Assembly: GCA_036260255.1 (NCBI GenBank)
Contig: DATAAF010000062.1
Location: forward strand, 1 to 51,701
Direction of reading: 5' to 3'
Source of the DNA: DASZJY01 sp036260255
GTDB lineage: Bacteria; Actinomycetota; Acidimicrobiia; Acidimicrobiales; AC-14
DNA length: 51,701 bases
Notes under the pieces: generated by a model
The model's database searches: none
The model's input: only the letters and a program-made list of their open reading frames with translations
Told to the model about the DNA's origin: nothing
In this document: positions 16,904 through 25,843 of the stretch, piece by piece
Numbering within the stretch: the stretch's first letter is position 1
How the letters are laid out: the number at the start of each line of letters is the position of its first letter
Translations under genes and position numbers: made by a program

Positions 16904-18091
16904 ACGAGGGCGCAGCGCCACCCGTGAACGCGACGACGCGCCGAGCAGGTCGGCGTAGAGTTCCCCGACCTCCCGGAGCAAGCGGTCGTGGCCGAACCTC
17001 CGCCAGACGTGCTCCCGACCGGCTTCCCCCATCCGGCGTTGTGCCGCCGGGTCGTTCAGCAGCTGACGCAGGGAGTCGGCGAGCTGCGCGCTGTCCCCCG
17101 GTGCGGCGAGGAGGCCGGTTGTCCCCGGCACGACGACGGTCCTCACCCCCCCGACGTCGGTGGCGACGACGGGGCGAGCGGCCGCCGACGCCTCGATCAG
17201 GGCGACCGGTGTTCCCTCGTTGCGGCTGGGCAGCGCCACCACGTCCAGGTCGGCGACGGCGCTCGGCATGTCTTCCCACCAGCCGGTGAAGTGCACGCGG
17301 CGGGCCAGCCGGAGCTCGCGCGCCCGTTGCTCGAGGGTGGCGCGGAGCTCGCCGTCGCCGATGACCGCGAGATGCGCCTCGGGTAGTCGACTCATGGCAT
17401 TCAGGAGGGTGGCGTGATCCTTGATCGGGACCAGCCGCCCGATCACGCCGACCAGAGGGGTGGTCGTCGACAGACCCAGACGCGCACGGAGCCGGCCGCT
17501 GGGCTGGTCGACGGCAAGGAATGCCTCCAGGTCCAACCCCACGGGGATGACGTGGAACTGGCTCGGCCGCCCGATCCCGGCGGCGAGCACCTCGTCGCGG
17601 ATCTCCGGGCTCACCGCCACCAGGGCGTCCGTCCGGCGGGCGAGCATACGCTCGGTCTCGATGATCGCTCGCCGAGCCCGCGGACCGAAATACCCGTCGA
17701 GCACATGTCCGTGGAACGTGTGGACCGTGCGCGGCCGCGGCCGCGTGCTCCATGCCGCGAGCCGGCCGACCGCGCCTGCCTTGGCCATGTGGGTATGGAT
17801 GAGCGCCGGACGACGCTCGGCAAGGAGTCGCCGGACAGTCGCCACCGCGTGGGCGTCGGCTGCGGGTTGCAAGGGCCGGACGAGCGGGACGCGGACCACC
17901 GGGACCTCCGGGTCCGTCAGCTCCCCCTCGGTCGGTGCCGGCTTACCGGCGGCCAGGATGGTCTGGTAGTGGGGTTCCAGCCCTCGCGTGAGCAACAGGG
18001 CGTGGCGCGCCGGTCCCCCGATGTTCATCCGCGTGATGAGACGCATCACCCGGGGCCGGTCCAGCGAACCGGTGACGGAGCTGCCCCCCAT
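16901..18091 (-). CDS. Glycosyltransferase family 4 (GT-B)
   Basis: 396 residues with two Rossmann-like domains. MRLITRMNIGGPARH near the N-terminus is the typical GT4 acceptor-domain opening. HTHMAKAG, FHGHV and VIPVGLDLEAF follow. The donor domain has GRLVPIKDH, VIGDGELR and SRNEGTPVALIEASA, the E-x7-E retaining motif. It transfers a sugar from a nucleotide donor to a lipid-linked glycan on the cytoplasmic face. The start at 18091 gives a short N-terminal lead and has TATCGT 7 nt upstream; the longer open frame is a shadow of the divergent gene at 18164. Confidence 0.92.
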   Translation of the reverse strand: MGGSSVTGSLDRPRVMRLITRMNIGGPARHALLLTRGLEPHYQTILAAGKPAPTEGELTDPEVPVVRVPLVRPLQPAADAHAVATVRRLLAERRPALIHTHMAKAGAVGRLAAWSTRPRPRTVHTFHGHVLDGYFGPRARRAIIETERMLARRTDALVAVSPEIRDEVLAAGIGRPSQFHVIPVGLDLEAFLAVDQPSGRLRARLGLSTTTPLVGVIGRLVPIKDHATLLNAMSRLPEAHLAVIGDGELRATLEQRARELRLARRVHFTGWWEDMPSAVADLDVVALPSRNEGTPVALIEASAAARPVVATDVGGVRTVVVPGTTGLLAAPGDSAQLADSLRQLLNDPAAQRRMGEAGREHVWRRFGHDRLLREVGELYADLLGASSRSRVALRPR

Positions 18092-18098
18092 CGGAGCG

Positions 18099-18104
18099 AC
18101 GATA
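18099..18104 (-). promoter_or_regulatory. -10 hexamer TATCGT, leaderless start
   Basis: TATCGT ends 7 nt before the ATG at 18091, within the 72-bp divergent intergenic region. Confidence 0.45.
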
Positions 18105-18163
18105 ACGGAACGAGCTCGAGCCCAAACCCGGCGACCGACCCGGCGACGACCACGGCCGTCGTC

Positions 18164-19339
18164 ATGAGGTTCCCTCCCCTCACGTACTTGACCGTCGACT
18201 CGATGGCAGAGGGAGTGGGCCGGTCCCAGGTCGTGGCCTACGTCGAGCGGCTCGCCGCGCGCGGGATGGAGGTCATCCTCCATTCCTTCGAGAAGCAGGC
18301 TCCCGACGAGGCGGTGGCCAGGCGGCTCGGAGCCGCCGGGGTCAGATGGCGCCCGCACCGGTTCAGGGAAGGCGGTTCGGTCGCCGGCCTCGGCCGGGTA
18401 GTGCAAGGGGCGCTGTGCCTCGCCGGTGCCGAGCTGGTCCACGCCCGCAGCGACCTGGCTGCTGCGTCGGCCCTCCTCGGCCGATGCGATACTTGGATCT
18501 GGGACATGCGCAGCTTCTGGAGGGAGCAGCGCATAGCCCTCGGCCTCTTGTCTCCCACCTCACCCCAGGCCCGGTTGCTGCGAGACGTCGAGGCCCGCTC
18601 CGCTCGGTCGAGCAGCGGCATCGTGACGTTGTCGCAGGCCGCAGTCGACGAGCTCGCCCGGAGGCATGGGGAGGAGCTCCGGCCGAAGACCCGGGTCGTC
18701 ACGACATGTGTGGACCTCGACCGGTTCACGACGTCCGACCTCCCGTCCTCTCGAGGGCTCCGGTTCCTGCTCGCCGGGACGGTCAACACGCTGTACGACG
18801 TGCCCACCATGGCCCGGCTCGTCGATCGGGTCCGGGCCAGGCGACCAGCCGACCTGACTGTCCTAACCCCCGGCCCCACGACGTGGGAGCCCCTGTTCCG
18901 CTCGGTCGGGGCGACTCTGACGTCGAGCGTCGCCGAGGCCATGCCGGACCATGTGCGGCAGCACCACCTCGGGTTGAGCGTGCTCCGCCCCGAGTGCGGG
19001 GTGAGCAGTCGGGCGGCCACACCCACCAAGATCGGGGAGTTCCTGGCCGGCGGCCGCCCAGTGGTCGTCAGCGGCGGCCTCGGCGACATGGACGACCTGC
19101 TGGCGCGCCACGACTGCGGTGTGGTGGTGACCGACCGCTCCGAGACCGGCCTCGAGAAGGCGGTCGACGAGATAGAACGGCTGGTCGACGACGACGGCAC
19201 CCCCGCTCGCTGCCGGGCGCTCGCCGAGGACCACTTCGACATCGACAAGGGTGTCGCCGCGCTTCTCGCCCTCTACCGTGACGTCCTCACGTCTCCGGGC
19301 CTCGATCGGCCGCCGCGATCCTCCGGGCGACGATGGTGA
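18164..19339 (+). CDS. Glycosyltransferase, GT4-like (GT-B)
   Basis: 391 residues. The N-terminal YLTVDSMAEGVGRSQVVAYVERLAARG matches the acceptor domain of GT4-type enzymes. The C-terminal domain has FLLAGTVNTLYDVPTM and ATPTKIGEFLAGGRPVVV, where Lys and Glu take the positions of the usual donor-binding motif. It probably adds one sugar to the lipid-linked repeat unit. It is divergent from the GT4 gene at 16901-18091, and its 3' end overlaps the convergent methyltransferase by 53 bp. No SD or -10 was seen at the ATG; the upstream part of the open frame is antisense to the neighbour and not coding. Confidence 0.88.
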   Translation: MRFPPLTYLTVDSMAEGVGRSQVVAYVERLAARGMEVILHSFEKQAPDEAVARRLGAAGVRWRPHRFREGGSVAGLGRVVQGALCLAGAELVHARSDLAAASALLGRCDTWIWDMRSFWREQRIALGLLSPTSPQARLLRDVEARSARSSSGIVTLSQAAVDELARRHGEELRPKTRVVTTCVDLDRFTTSDLPSSRGLRFLLAGTVNTLYDVPTMARLVDRVRARRPADLTVLTPGPTTWEPLFRSVGATLTSSVAEAMPDHVRQHHLGLSVLRPECGVSSRAATPTKIGEFLAGGRPVVVSGGLGDMDDLLARHDCGVVVTDRSETGLEKAVDEIERLVDDDGTPARCRALAEDHFDIDKGVAALLALYRDVLTSPGLDRPPRSSGRRW

Positions 19340-20264
19340 GACCGGCATAGCCCGACACCGACTCCACCCGCAGGCCCGCCCGCTGGAACCACGGCTCGAC
19401 GTCGGCCCAGGCGTAGCGCCGCTCGACCGGAGCGCTCAGGCGGTCGAACGTGTCGAGCCACAGGGTGCGCACGGGGCGGCCCCGGTACGTGGCGAGGGGC
19501 AGCCCGGAGAGCTTGCTGCTCCCCACCCTTTGGCCGAGCCGGCCGGGGACGACGAAGGCGCCGTACAGAGCGGCGGCGATCGGCACGCTCAGGAGGCGCA
19601 GAAGCGGATGAGGAACGCGGACGGTGAGCTTCCGCAGGCCCGTGGCGGCGCGCAGGCAGGTGGCCCGCAGGCCCCGGCCCTGAGGCTGGCTGTACAGGTA
19701 GACCAGGAGGATCCCGTCGGGGGCGAGCAGCCGGGCGAGGGCGTGGAACCCCGCCTCCGGGTCGGCGAGATGGTGGAGGACGCCCAGGCAGCTGACGAAC
19801 CCGAAGCTTTGGGCGGCGAAGGGGGGTCGGCGCAGGTCGGCCCTGACCGCCACCACGTTCCCGAGGTGGGCGAGGTGCCGGGCGGCGACGGCAATGGCGT
19901 CGGACCCGTCGAGGGCGACCATGGCTTCGAGGTGGCGCGCCGTGAAGCGCGTGTAGCGCCCCTTCCCGCAGCCGGCGTCGAGTCCTACCCGGCCCCGCAG
20001 CTCGGCCAGCGAGACGTCCGCGAAGTACTCCTTCCAGAACTCCTCGTCCTCGGGGCGCAGCTCGGCAAAGCGGGTCCATTCGTAGCCGAAGCTGTCGAAG
20101 GTGCGGGCGGTGACGTCGTCGCCGGCGACGGTGGAGGCGTCGAGGTAGCCGTCGCGGGTGAGGAGCCGGTGGCCGTTCCCGCAGGAAAACCCCCCGTCCT
20201 CCTCGACGACTCGATCAGCGCACTCCGGACAAAGGAGCCGCTCGAGGATCGCCGACGGCATCAT
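19287..20264 (-). CDS. SAM methyltransferase with N-terminal Trm112-like zinc domain
   Basis: 325 residues. CPEC (12-15) with CGNGH (28-32) forms a short zinc ribbon like that of Trm112-type fusions. The class I methyltransferase core has VGLDAGCGKGRYT (93-105), a DGSD acidic strand end and SCLGVLHHL. The C-terminal third is basic and hydrophobic. The general group is common in exopolysaccharide loci, acting on sugars or lipid-linked glycans. It is last of a minus-strand set (22918 to 19287), 40 bp after the beta-helix gene. Its 3' end overlaps the convergent glycosyltransferase by 53 bp. Confidence 0.88.
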   Translation of the reverse strand: MMPSAILERLLCPECADRVVEEDGGFSCGNGHRLLTRDGYLDASTVAGDDVTARTFDSFGYEWTRFAELRPEDEEFWKEYFADVSLAELRGRVGLDAGCGKGRYTRFTARHLEAMVALDGSDAIAVAARHLAHLGNVVAVRADLRRPPFAAQSFGFVSCLGVLHHLADPEAGFHALARLLAPDGILLVYLYSQPQGRGLRATCLRAATGLRKLTVRVPHPLLRLLSVPIAAALYGAFVVPGRLGQRVGSSKLSGLPLATYRGRPVRTLWLDTFDRLSAPVERRYAWADVEPWFQRAGLRVESVSGYAGLTIVARRIAAADRGPET

Positions 20265-20304
20265 CGGGGACGCACCGGCCCGGCCGGCCCCGCCGCGGTT
20301 GCCG

Positions 20305-21855
20305 TCACTCGACCGAGACCGTGATCGTGGTGGAAGCCGACTTCCCGAAGGAGTTGTACAGCGTCACCGTCAGCGTGTGAGGCCCCTTGCCGACGGTCGC
20401 GGTGTCCCACATGTAGTCGTAGCTCGGGCCGTTGTCGGTCTTGACGACGGAGCCGTCGATCCGGAACTCGGCCCGCCGGAGGTTGTCGCCGCTGGCCGTC
20501 GCCTTGACGGGGACGGTGCCGGACACCTTCGACCCGTCGGCGGGGGAGGCGATCGCGACGGTCGGCGGCGCGTCGTCCGGCTCAGGGAGCGGCGGGAACG
20601 GGCCCAGGGCCTCGCGAGGGACCTGGGTGACGTTGGTCGAGGCGGCATCCATGGCGAGATCGCGGCCGAAGCCTCCCCTTTCGCCTCCGATCCCCCGGTT
20701 GCCGTGCACGTTGACGTGGTCGGACCGCTCGACGCGTACGACCGCCGTGCTGTCGATGCCGCAACCGCCACTGTTCTTGGCGACCGTGTTGCCCTCGATA
20801 CGGACGTGCACCGCCTGCGAGATGGCGATCCCGTCGCTCGAGGTCCTCAGCTGATTGTCTCTGATCAGGAAGTTGTTCCGGCGAATGTCGTCGGTTCCCG
20901 GCTTGATGTAGACGGCCGGGTAACAAGTCGAGGGCTCCGCTTCGACGACGTTCCCGGTGACTTCGAGGCCACCGCCCCGGCCCGCCTCCTCCGCCCCTGT
21001 GTAGGCCACCATGGCGTAGTGGTACCTACCGAACCGGTTGTTCAGGATTCGGACGTTCCGCGAGGACATGCAGTCGTCGTCGGTCTCGAGGTCGATGGCG
21101 TTGTCGAAGATGTCACCGAAGTAGGAGTTCTGGATGGTGACCCCGTCGCCGTGAGTGATGCTCACCGTCCGCCCGGCGTTGAAACCGTGGAAGCGGTCGA
21201 CGAGGATGTCGCGACTCGGAGGGACGACACAGAAGTCCCTCGGCCGGAGGTCCGGCCCGACGGCGAGAGCGTCCCCGACGGTGTCGAACGACCGGCTGTC
21301 GAGCAGCCTGGCCCCTTGGACGCTGTCGAACGAGTACCCGTGCTGGCACTGCGAGCGGTAGTCCGGCCACCGGTCGGCGTCGAAGCCCCGGTCGTTCACG
21401 CCCCGCACGGTCATGTTCCGCAGCGTGATGTTCCTTCCCCCGGTGATGCGCCAGTTGGCCCGGCAGGTGTCGCCGGGGGTGACCGCCTTGAAGGTCGCGC
21501 CGTTGCCGTCGAGGGTGAGGTCGGCCTTGTCCGTCACCACCAGGGAGCCGTCGTGGGCGTAGCACCCTCCGGCGGGGAAGGTGACGATCGAGTTCGGCGG
21601 CGCGTCACGGATCACCCGGTTTATGTCCTGCTCGACCGGCCGGGAGCAGTCGGCGGGCAGGGACGCCGGCACCGAGATGACCCTCGGGCCCGCCGGCCTC
21701 CCGCCGCCGTCCCGGTTGACGAGGGCACCGACGGCAGCGACGACCGCGCCCACCCCGGCCACGACGAGGAGCACCGCCAGCGCCCGAGAGCGGCGCCCGG
21801 GACCAGGCGGCGAGCCGCGGGGCGAGGGTCCCGGACCGGGCTGGGTGGCCTCCAC
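20305..21855 (-). CDS. Membrane-anchored right-handed beta-helix protein with C-terminal Ig-like domain
   Basis: 516 residues. A Pro/Gly-rich cytoplasmic start and one hydrophobic span (about 25-46) place the rest outside. Residues about 75-420 show parallel beta-helix repeats, e.g. VTIQNSYFGDIFDNAIDLE, NVRILNNRFGRYHY and VRIEGNTVAKNSGG, the fold of pectate lyases, polysaccharide hydrolases and C5 epimerases. The last 90 residues (from PPTVAIASPADGSKVSG) form a bacterial Ig-like domain. No catalytic triad can be assigned, so it could be a lyase, epimerase or binding protein acting on the exported glycan. The GTG start has TACACT 8 nt upstream. It lies 61 bp downstream of the methyltransferase at 21917. 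Confidence 0.85.
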   Translation of the reverse strand: MEATQPGPGPSPRGSPPGPGRRSRALAVLLVVAGVGAVVAAVGALVNRDGGGRPAGPRVISVPASLPADCSRPVEQDINRVIRDAPPNSIVTFPAGGCYAHDGSLVVTDKADLTLDGNGATFKAVTPGDTCRANWRITGGRNITLRNMTVRGVNDRGFDADRWPDYRSQCQHGYSFDSVQGARLLDSRSFDTVGDALAVGPDLRPRDFCVVPPSRDILVDRFHGFNAGRTVSITHGDGVTIQNSYFGDIFDNAIDLETDDDCMSSRNVRILNNRFGRYHYAMVAYTGAEEAGRGGGLEVTGNVVEAEPSTCYPAVYIKPGTDDIRRNNFLIRDNQLRTSSDGIAISQAVHVRIEGNTVAKNSGGCGIDSTAVVRVERSDHVNVHGNRGIGGERGGFGRDLAMDAASTNVTQVPREALGPFPPLPEPDDAPPTVAIASPADGSKVSGTVPVKATASGDNLRRAEFRIDGSVVKTDNGPSYDYMWDTATVGKGPHTLTVTLYNSFGKSASTTITVSVE

Positions 21856-21863
21856 GCGGGCCC

Positions 21864-21869
21864 AGTGTA
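21864..21869 (-). promoter_or_regulatory. -10 hexamer TACACT
   Basis: TACACT ends 8 nt before the GTG at 21855 in a 61-bp intergenic gap; likely leaderless promoter of the beta-helix gene. Confidence 0.4.
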
Positions 21870-21916
21870 AGCAGCCCGTGCATGGCGACGGCCGCGCCCC
21901 GTCGGGGTCGCCGCGG

Positions 21917-22918
21917 TCAGGACCGGCGGAACAGGAGGTGGCGGCCGGGGTACACCCCGTGCCTCTGGACCGTCCCCGAATGGGCGTACTTGGGCCGGTC
22001 GACCACCAGCTCGAAGCGGCGCTCGGCGAGGAGGGGCATGAGGTCGCGCTGGCCCCCGGAGCGCTCGGTCGACAGGAGCCGGTCCCCGTTCGGGACGATC
22101 ATGAGGTGCTCGACCTGGTGGTCGACGAGAAGGTCGAGCCACCACTCGACCGCGCTGCTCGGGCACTCCGAGAAGCTGTGGACGTTCACGGCGACGTCGA
22201 CCCGTCGCCCCTCGAGGGCTGTCGCCACCTCGTCGAGGGGGATGACCTCGACCCCCTTGGCCTGGCGGAACCGCAGGTAGAACTCGCACAGGAAGGTCGA
22301 GAGGGGCACCGCATCTGTGCACAGGTAGGTCAGGTCGAAGGCGCTGGCCGCCCGGTGGGCGAGGCGCCCGTAGCCCGCACCGATGTCCAGGATCGTGGGG
22401 TTCGGCAGGCTCGAGAGACCGAGTGACTCCTCGAGGAACGTCAGCTCGGCGACGGAGTCCAGCAGGTCGCGGCTGACCAGCCGTCCGTCGACGTCGTAGG
22501 TGTACGCGCCGAACAGGCCGTCTTCCTCCAGCCTGTCCATCAGGCCTTGGGGCGCATGGCGCTCGTGATAGAGGGTGGTCAGTGCGTAATGGACGGGCTG
22601 AGTATTGGCCCGCCGCTGCCAGACGTAGGCGTTGTCGCCCCGGAAGTGCCGCAGGTCGACGTGTCCCGCCACGAACTCCTCCGACCACTGCGAGTGGGCC
22701 GCGGCCGGGTGGTCCCGGTAGCGCGCCGCCAGGGTGGCGAGCCTCGGGTTGTCGGGCGAGAGCTCCTCGTCGGTGCCCGGCGGTCCGGGCACGGGCGCGT
22801 ACGACGGCGTCTCCTCCTCCATCCAACGCTCGTAGTTCGACCGGTGCACCAGGGCGAGGTCGACGCGGGCGAGAAGGGCGTCGGCCCCGGCCTTCAGGCG
22901 TCTGGTGACTGGGTGCAT
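21917..22918 (-). CDS. Putative sugar O-methyltransferase
   Basis: 333 residues. A helical N-terminal region (1-165) of the type in putative sugar O-methyltransferases precedes a class I SAM core with ILDIGAGYGRLAH (176-188), CTDAVPLS (acidic strand-2 end) and VNVHSFSECP. It probably methylates a hydroxyl on a glycan sugar. An SD (GGGGAG) precedes the ATG. It is divergent from the methyltransferase at 23101, with 182 bp between, and heads the minus-strand set that includes the beta-helix protein and another methyltransferase. The acceptor is unknown. Confidence 0.8.
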   Translation of the reverse strand: MHPVTRRLKAGADALLARVDLALVHRSNYERWMEEETPSYAPVPGPPGTDEELSPDNPRLATLAARYRDHPAAAHSQWSEEFVAGHVDLRHFRGDNAYVWQRRANTQPVHYALTTLYHERHAPQGLMDRLEEDGLFGAYTYDVDGRLVSRDLLDSVAELTFLEESLGLSSLPNPTILDIGAGYGRLAHRAASAFDLTYLCTDAVPLSTFLCEFYLRFRQAKGVEVIPLDEVATALEGRRVDVAVNVHSFSECPSSAVEWWLDLLVDHQVEHLMIVPNGDRLLSTERSGGQRDLMPLLAERRFELVVDRPKYAHSGTVQRHGVYPGRHLLFRRS

Positions 22919-23100
22919 CGCTCCCCGTTGTCGGCGTGGGATCCGTCGGGCCGCCCAGGGGCACGCCCGATGCGAGCGCGATCGTACCGGGGCCGGATCT
23001 GCAGTCGTCCGTCCTCGGGTGGCTTACGATGCCCGGGCGCGGCGAGCGTCGCCAGTCGCGCTGCCCATGGAGGAGCCCCTCGGGTCACGGGAGCCGCGTG

Positions 23101-24075
23101 ATGCGACGAAGGTTGCTGGAGGTCCTGGCCGACCCAGGGACGGGAGAACCGCTCCGCCTCGGATCGGAGACCGGCGACGACCCGATCCTCGAGGGCGAGC
23201 TCCTCGGCCCCGGCGGAGCCCGGTACCCGATCGTCGGCGGGGTTCCCCGCTTCACGCCGACCCAGGACTACAGCGGCTCGTTCGGGCTGCAGTGGAACCG
23301 CTTCGCGCGCGTCCAGCTCGACTCGGCGACGGGAGCCACCTACTCGAGAAGGCGCTTCGACCAGGAGACGGGGTGGGGCGCCGACGAGCTGCGGGGCAAG
23401 TGGGTGATCGACGCCGGCTGCGGGAGCGGCCGCTTCGCCGAGATCGCCGCCTCCTATGGCGCCGAGGTCCTCGCCGTCGACTTGAGCAGCGCGGTCGACG
23501 CGGCCCAGTCGAACCTCGGCCACCTGCCCAACGTCCATGTCGTCCAGGCGGACATCCGTGCCCTTCCGTTCCGGTCGGAGGCGATCTCGCGTCTCTACTC
23601 GCTCGGCGTCCTCCAGCACACGCCTGACCCTCTCGCCACCGCACGGGCCTTGGTGGAGTTCCTCCCCGCAGGAGCGGAGTTCGCCTTCACGATCTACGCC
23701 CGCCGTCGGCGGACGGCGCTGTACTCGAAGTACTGGGTGCGACCCCTCACCCGGCGCCTGCCGCCCGACAGGCTGCTGCGGGGGATCGAGCGGGCCATGC
23801 CCGTCGTCTTCCCCGTCACCTCGACCCTCTTCTCCATCCCCCGCCTCGGGCGTCTGTTCCAGTTCGTGATCCCCGTTGCCAACTACGTCGATCGCCGCGA
23901 CCTGCCCCGCCACGTCCGCTACGACGAGGCGATCCTCGACACGTTCGACATGCTCGCGCCGACGTACGACTCGCCGGTGACCGCCGACGAGGTCGAGCGC
24001 GCCCTTTCACCGGTCACCACCAGAGTGGAATTCGCTTCGAGGGTGCCGGTCGTTGTACGGGGCGTCCGAGCCTGA
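23101..24075 (+). CDS. SAM methyltransferase with cysteine-less Trm112-like N-terminus
   Basis: 324 residues. The first 55 residues align in layout with the zinc domain of the enzymes at 19287 and 49312 (EVLADPGTGEPL...RYPIVGGVPRF), but Cys is replaced throughout, so metal is not bound there. The core has VIDAGCGSGRFAEIA, VDLSS and YSLGVLQHTPDP. The C-terminal part has two short hydrophobic stretches. It is probably a glycan or lipid-glycan methyltransferase. The ATG follows GGGAG; a GTG immediately before it is equally possible. It ends 3 bp from the convergent GT2 gene. Confidence 0.86.
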   Translation: MRRRLLEVLADPGTGEPLRLGSETGDDPILEGELLGPGGARYPIVGGVPRFTPTQDYSGSFGLQWNRFARVQLDSATGATYSRRRFDQETGWGADELRGKWVIDAGCGSGRFAEIAASYGAEVLAVDLSSAVDAAQSNLGHLPNVHVVQADIRALPFRSEAISRLYSLGVLQHTPDPLATARALVEFLPAGAEFAFTIYARRRRTALYSKYWVRPLTRRLPPDRLLRGIERAMPVVFPVTSTLFSIPRLGRLFQFVIPVANYVDRRDLPRHVRYDEAILDTFDMLAPTYDSPVTADEVERALSPVTTRVEFASRVPVVVRGVRA

Positions 24076-24078
24076 ATG

Positions 24079-25104
24079 TCACCCCGGCCGTCCAAGGGCC
24101 CCGGGGGCGTCGGGCTCGGCGGCCGAGCCCGTGGTCACCTTGCCCCTGGCCCGCAGCACGATGGCCCGCGCCCAGCCCGCGAACATGGCCATGTCGATGG
24201 TGACGATCACGACGGCCACCCCGACGAAGCGGGCCGGCTGGACGACCCAGGCCAAACTGCGCCCCTCGCGCCGCCGCCAGATCGACCGCGCCACCCTCGC
24301 CACCGCGCCCCCCAACGGGACCGCCGCCCATGACCCGTGCCGGACGGCAGCGAGGCCGACGAACGGAAGGGCGAACGCGTAGTAGCGGACGACCTTGTGG
24401 TGCCAGTCCCGGTGGCGTCCGGCAAGCACCGCCTCCGCCGAGTACAGGGCGAAGCGGCGGTAGGTCTGGGCCAGAGACGGCCGCAGCTCCCACCGAGCGA
24501 TGGCCGACGGCGCCCAACCCGTGGAGATACCCAGCGCCTCGACCCGCGAGAAGAAGATCAGGTCCTCGGCCGATCGCCGGTCGGGGAAGCCCCCGACGGC
24601 TTCCCACGCGGAACGGTGCACGAGCAGCGACGACGCCGTCGGGCCCCGCACCTTCCCCGCAGGCGTGTCCCGGGGGACGCCGACGTAGGCCAACGACGCA
24701 CAGAGCTCGAAGAACGTTCTCACCTCGGGCTCGTAGTTGCCGTACACGACCCCCACGCCGGGCTCCCGCCGTACGACCGACACGAGCTGCTCCAGCCAGG
24801 GCGGGTCGAGGGCGATGCCCCCGTCGGTGAGGGCGACCCAATCGTGGCGAGCCGCGGCTATCCCGACGTTGCGGCCGCGGCCCGGAGTCGCCGGTCCCGC
24901 CTCGATCACGCGGATGCGGTCGTCACGCGCCGCCAGCTGGCGAGCGAGGGCCACCGTTCCGTCCGTGGACCCACCGTCGACGAGGACGATCTCGTCGGGC
25001 GGCAACGTCTGTTGCAGCACCGACGCCCACAGACGAGGCAGCGTCCGGGCCTCGTCGCGGAGGGGCACGACCAGCGACACCGACGATCGGGGGGGCGCAC
25101 CCAT
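24079..25104 (-). CDS. Glycosyltransferase family 2 with C-terminal membrane helices
   Basis: 341 residues. The GT-A domain opens with SVSLVVPLRDEARTLPRLW and has VLVDGGSTDGT and GRGRNVGIAAARHDW. The metal-binding DxD position reads LTDGGIALD, so the second Asp is missing. Membrane-associated segments follow about residue 240 (YYAFALPFVGLAA and a second near 305-325), so it acts at the inner face of the membrane. Start at ATG 25104; a GTG at 25137 would add 11 residues. Convergent with the methyltransferase gene, 3 bp apart. The donor is unknown. Confidence 0.87.
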   Translation of the reverse strand: MGAPPRSSVSLVVPLRDEARTLPRLWASVLQQTLPPDEIVLVDGGSTDGTVALARQLAARDDRIRVIEAGPATPGRGRNVGIAAARHDWVALTDGGIALDPPWLEQLVSVVRREPGVGVVYGNYEPEVRTFFELCASLAYVGVPRDTPAGKVRGPTASSLLVHRSAWEAVGGFPDRRSAEDLIFFSRVEALGISTGWAPSAIARWELRPSLAQTYRRFALYSAEAVLAGRHRDWHHKVVRYYAFALPFVGLAAVRHGSWAAVPLGGAVARVARSIWRRREGRSLAWVVQPARFVGVAVVIVTIDMAMFAGWARAIVLRARGKVTTGSAAEPDAPGALGRPG

Positions 25105-25250
25105 GTCAGGACGACGGCCCTCGCTCGGCCCGGTCACTCCCAGCTCGCTCGCGCCGATCGGGGCCCGGCGCGGTGCACGCCGTGCATGCTATAGGGGAGG
25201 GCGCAACATGAGGGCCGGGCGGGCCGCGCCGAAGAGAGAGCTCTTGTCTG

Positions 25251-25817
25251 ATGCATCATCCGATCTCTTCTTGGCGGCGGGTCCTGAGGCGGCCACTCTT
25301 CCGCCTGCTGGCCGCCCTGACGGCGCTCTTGCTGATCGTCGCCATCACCTTCGTCCCGGTCGTCTGGCCGGAGACCGACCCACCGGGGCGAGCCGACGCC
25401 GTCATCGTCCTGTCCGGCGATCACGGTGAACGGCTTCCGATCGCTCAGGCCCTGATCGACGACGGGTTGGTCGACACGCTGGTGTTCGTGGGGACGCTCG
25501 ACCGCGCCGAAGAGGAGTCGCTCTGCAGGAGCCAGCAGCGGGTCGAGTACATCTGCCTGCGGCCGCAACCCGACAACACCCGGACCGAGGCCCGGGCCGC
25601 CGCCCAGCTCGCCGAGAGCCGGGGCTGGCGGACCATCGTCGTCGTCACGTCCAACTTCCACGTCGCTCGTACGCGCATCCTGTTCGACCGGTGCTTCGAC
25701 GGGAACGTCCGTGTGATGGGTGGCGACCCGCCCTACGGGCGGGCGACACTCCGCCGCCAGCTGCCCGCCGAATGGCTGAAGCTCGGGTACACGCTGACGC
25801 TGGCCCGCAAGTGCTGA
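25251..25817 (+). CDS. DUF218/YdcF-like membrane-anchored protein
   Basis: 188 residues. One N-terminal membrane span (about 17-37) is followed by a DUF218 domain: ADAVIVLSGDHGERL, NTRTEARAAAQLAESRGW and VVTSNFHVARTRILFDR are the hallmark stretches of the YdcF/SanA/ElyC family. Members act at the envelope in undecaprenyl-lipid and surface-polymer metabolism, but their biochemistry is poorly defined. The family often has a second strongly conserved Gly/Ser loop, which is shortened here. The gene is convergent with the Cys-cluster glycosyltransferase, 26 bp apart. Confidence 0.85.
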   Translation: MHHPISSWRRVLRRPLFRLLAALTALLLIVAITFVPVVWPETDPPGRADAVIVLSGDHGERLPIAQALIDDGLVDTLVFVGTLDRAEEESLCRSQQRVEYICLRPQPDNTRTEARAAAQLAESRGWRTIVVVTSNFHVARTRILFDRCFDGNVRVMGGDPPYGRATLRRQLPAEWLKLGYTLTLARKC

Positions 25818-25843
25818 GGCAGGACCTGCGGCACCTCCAGGCG

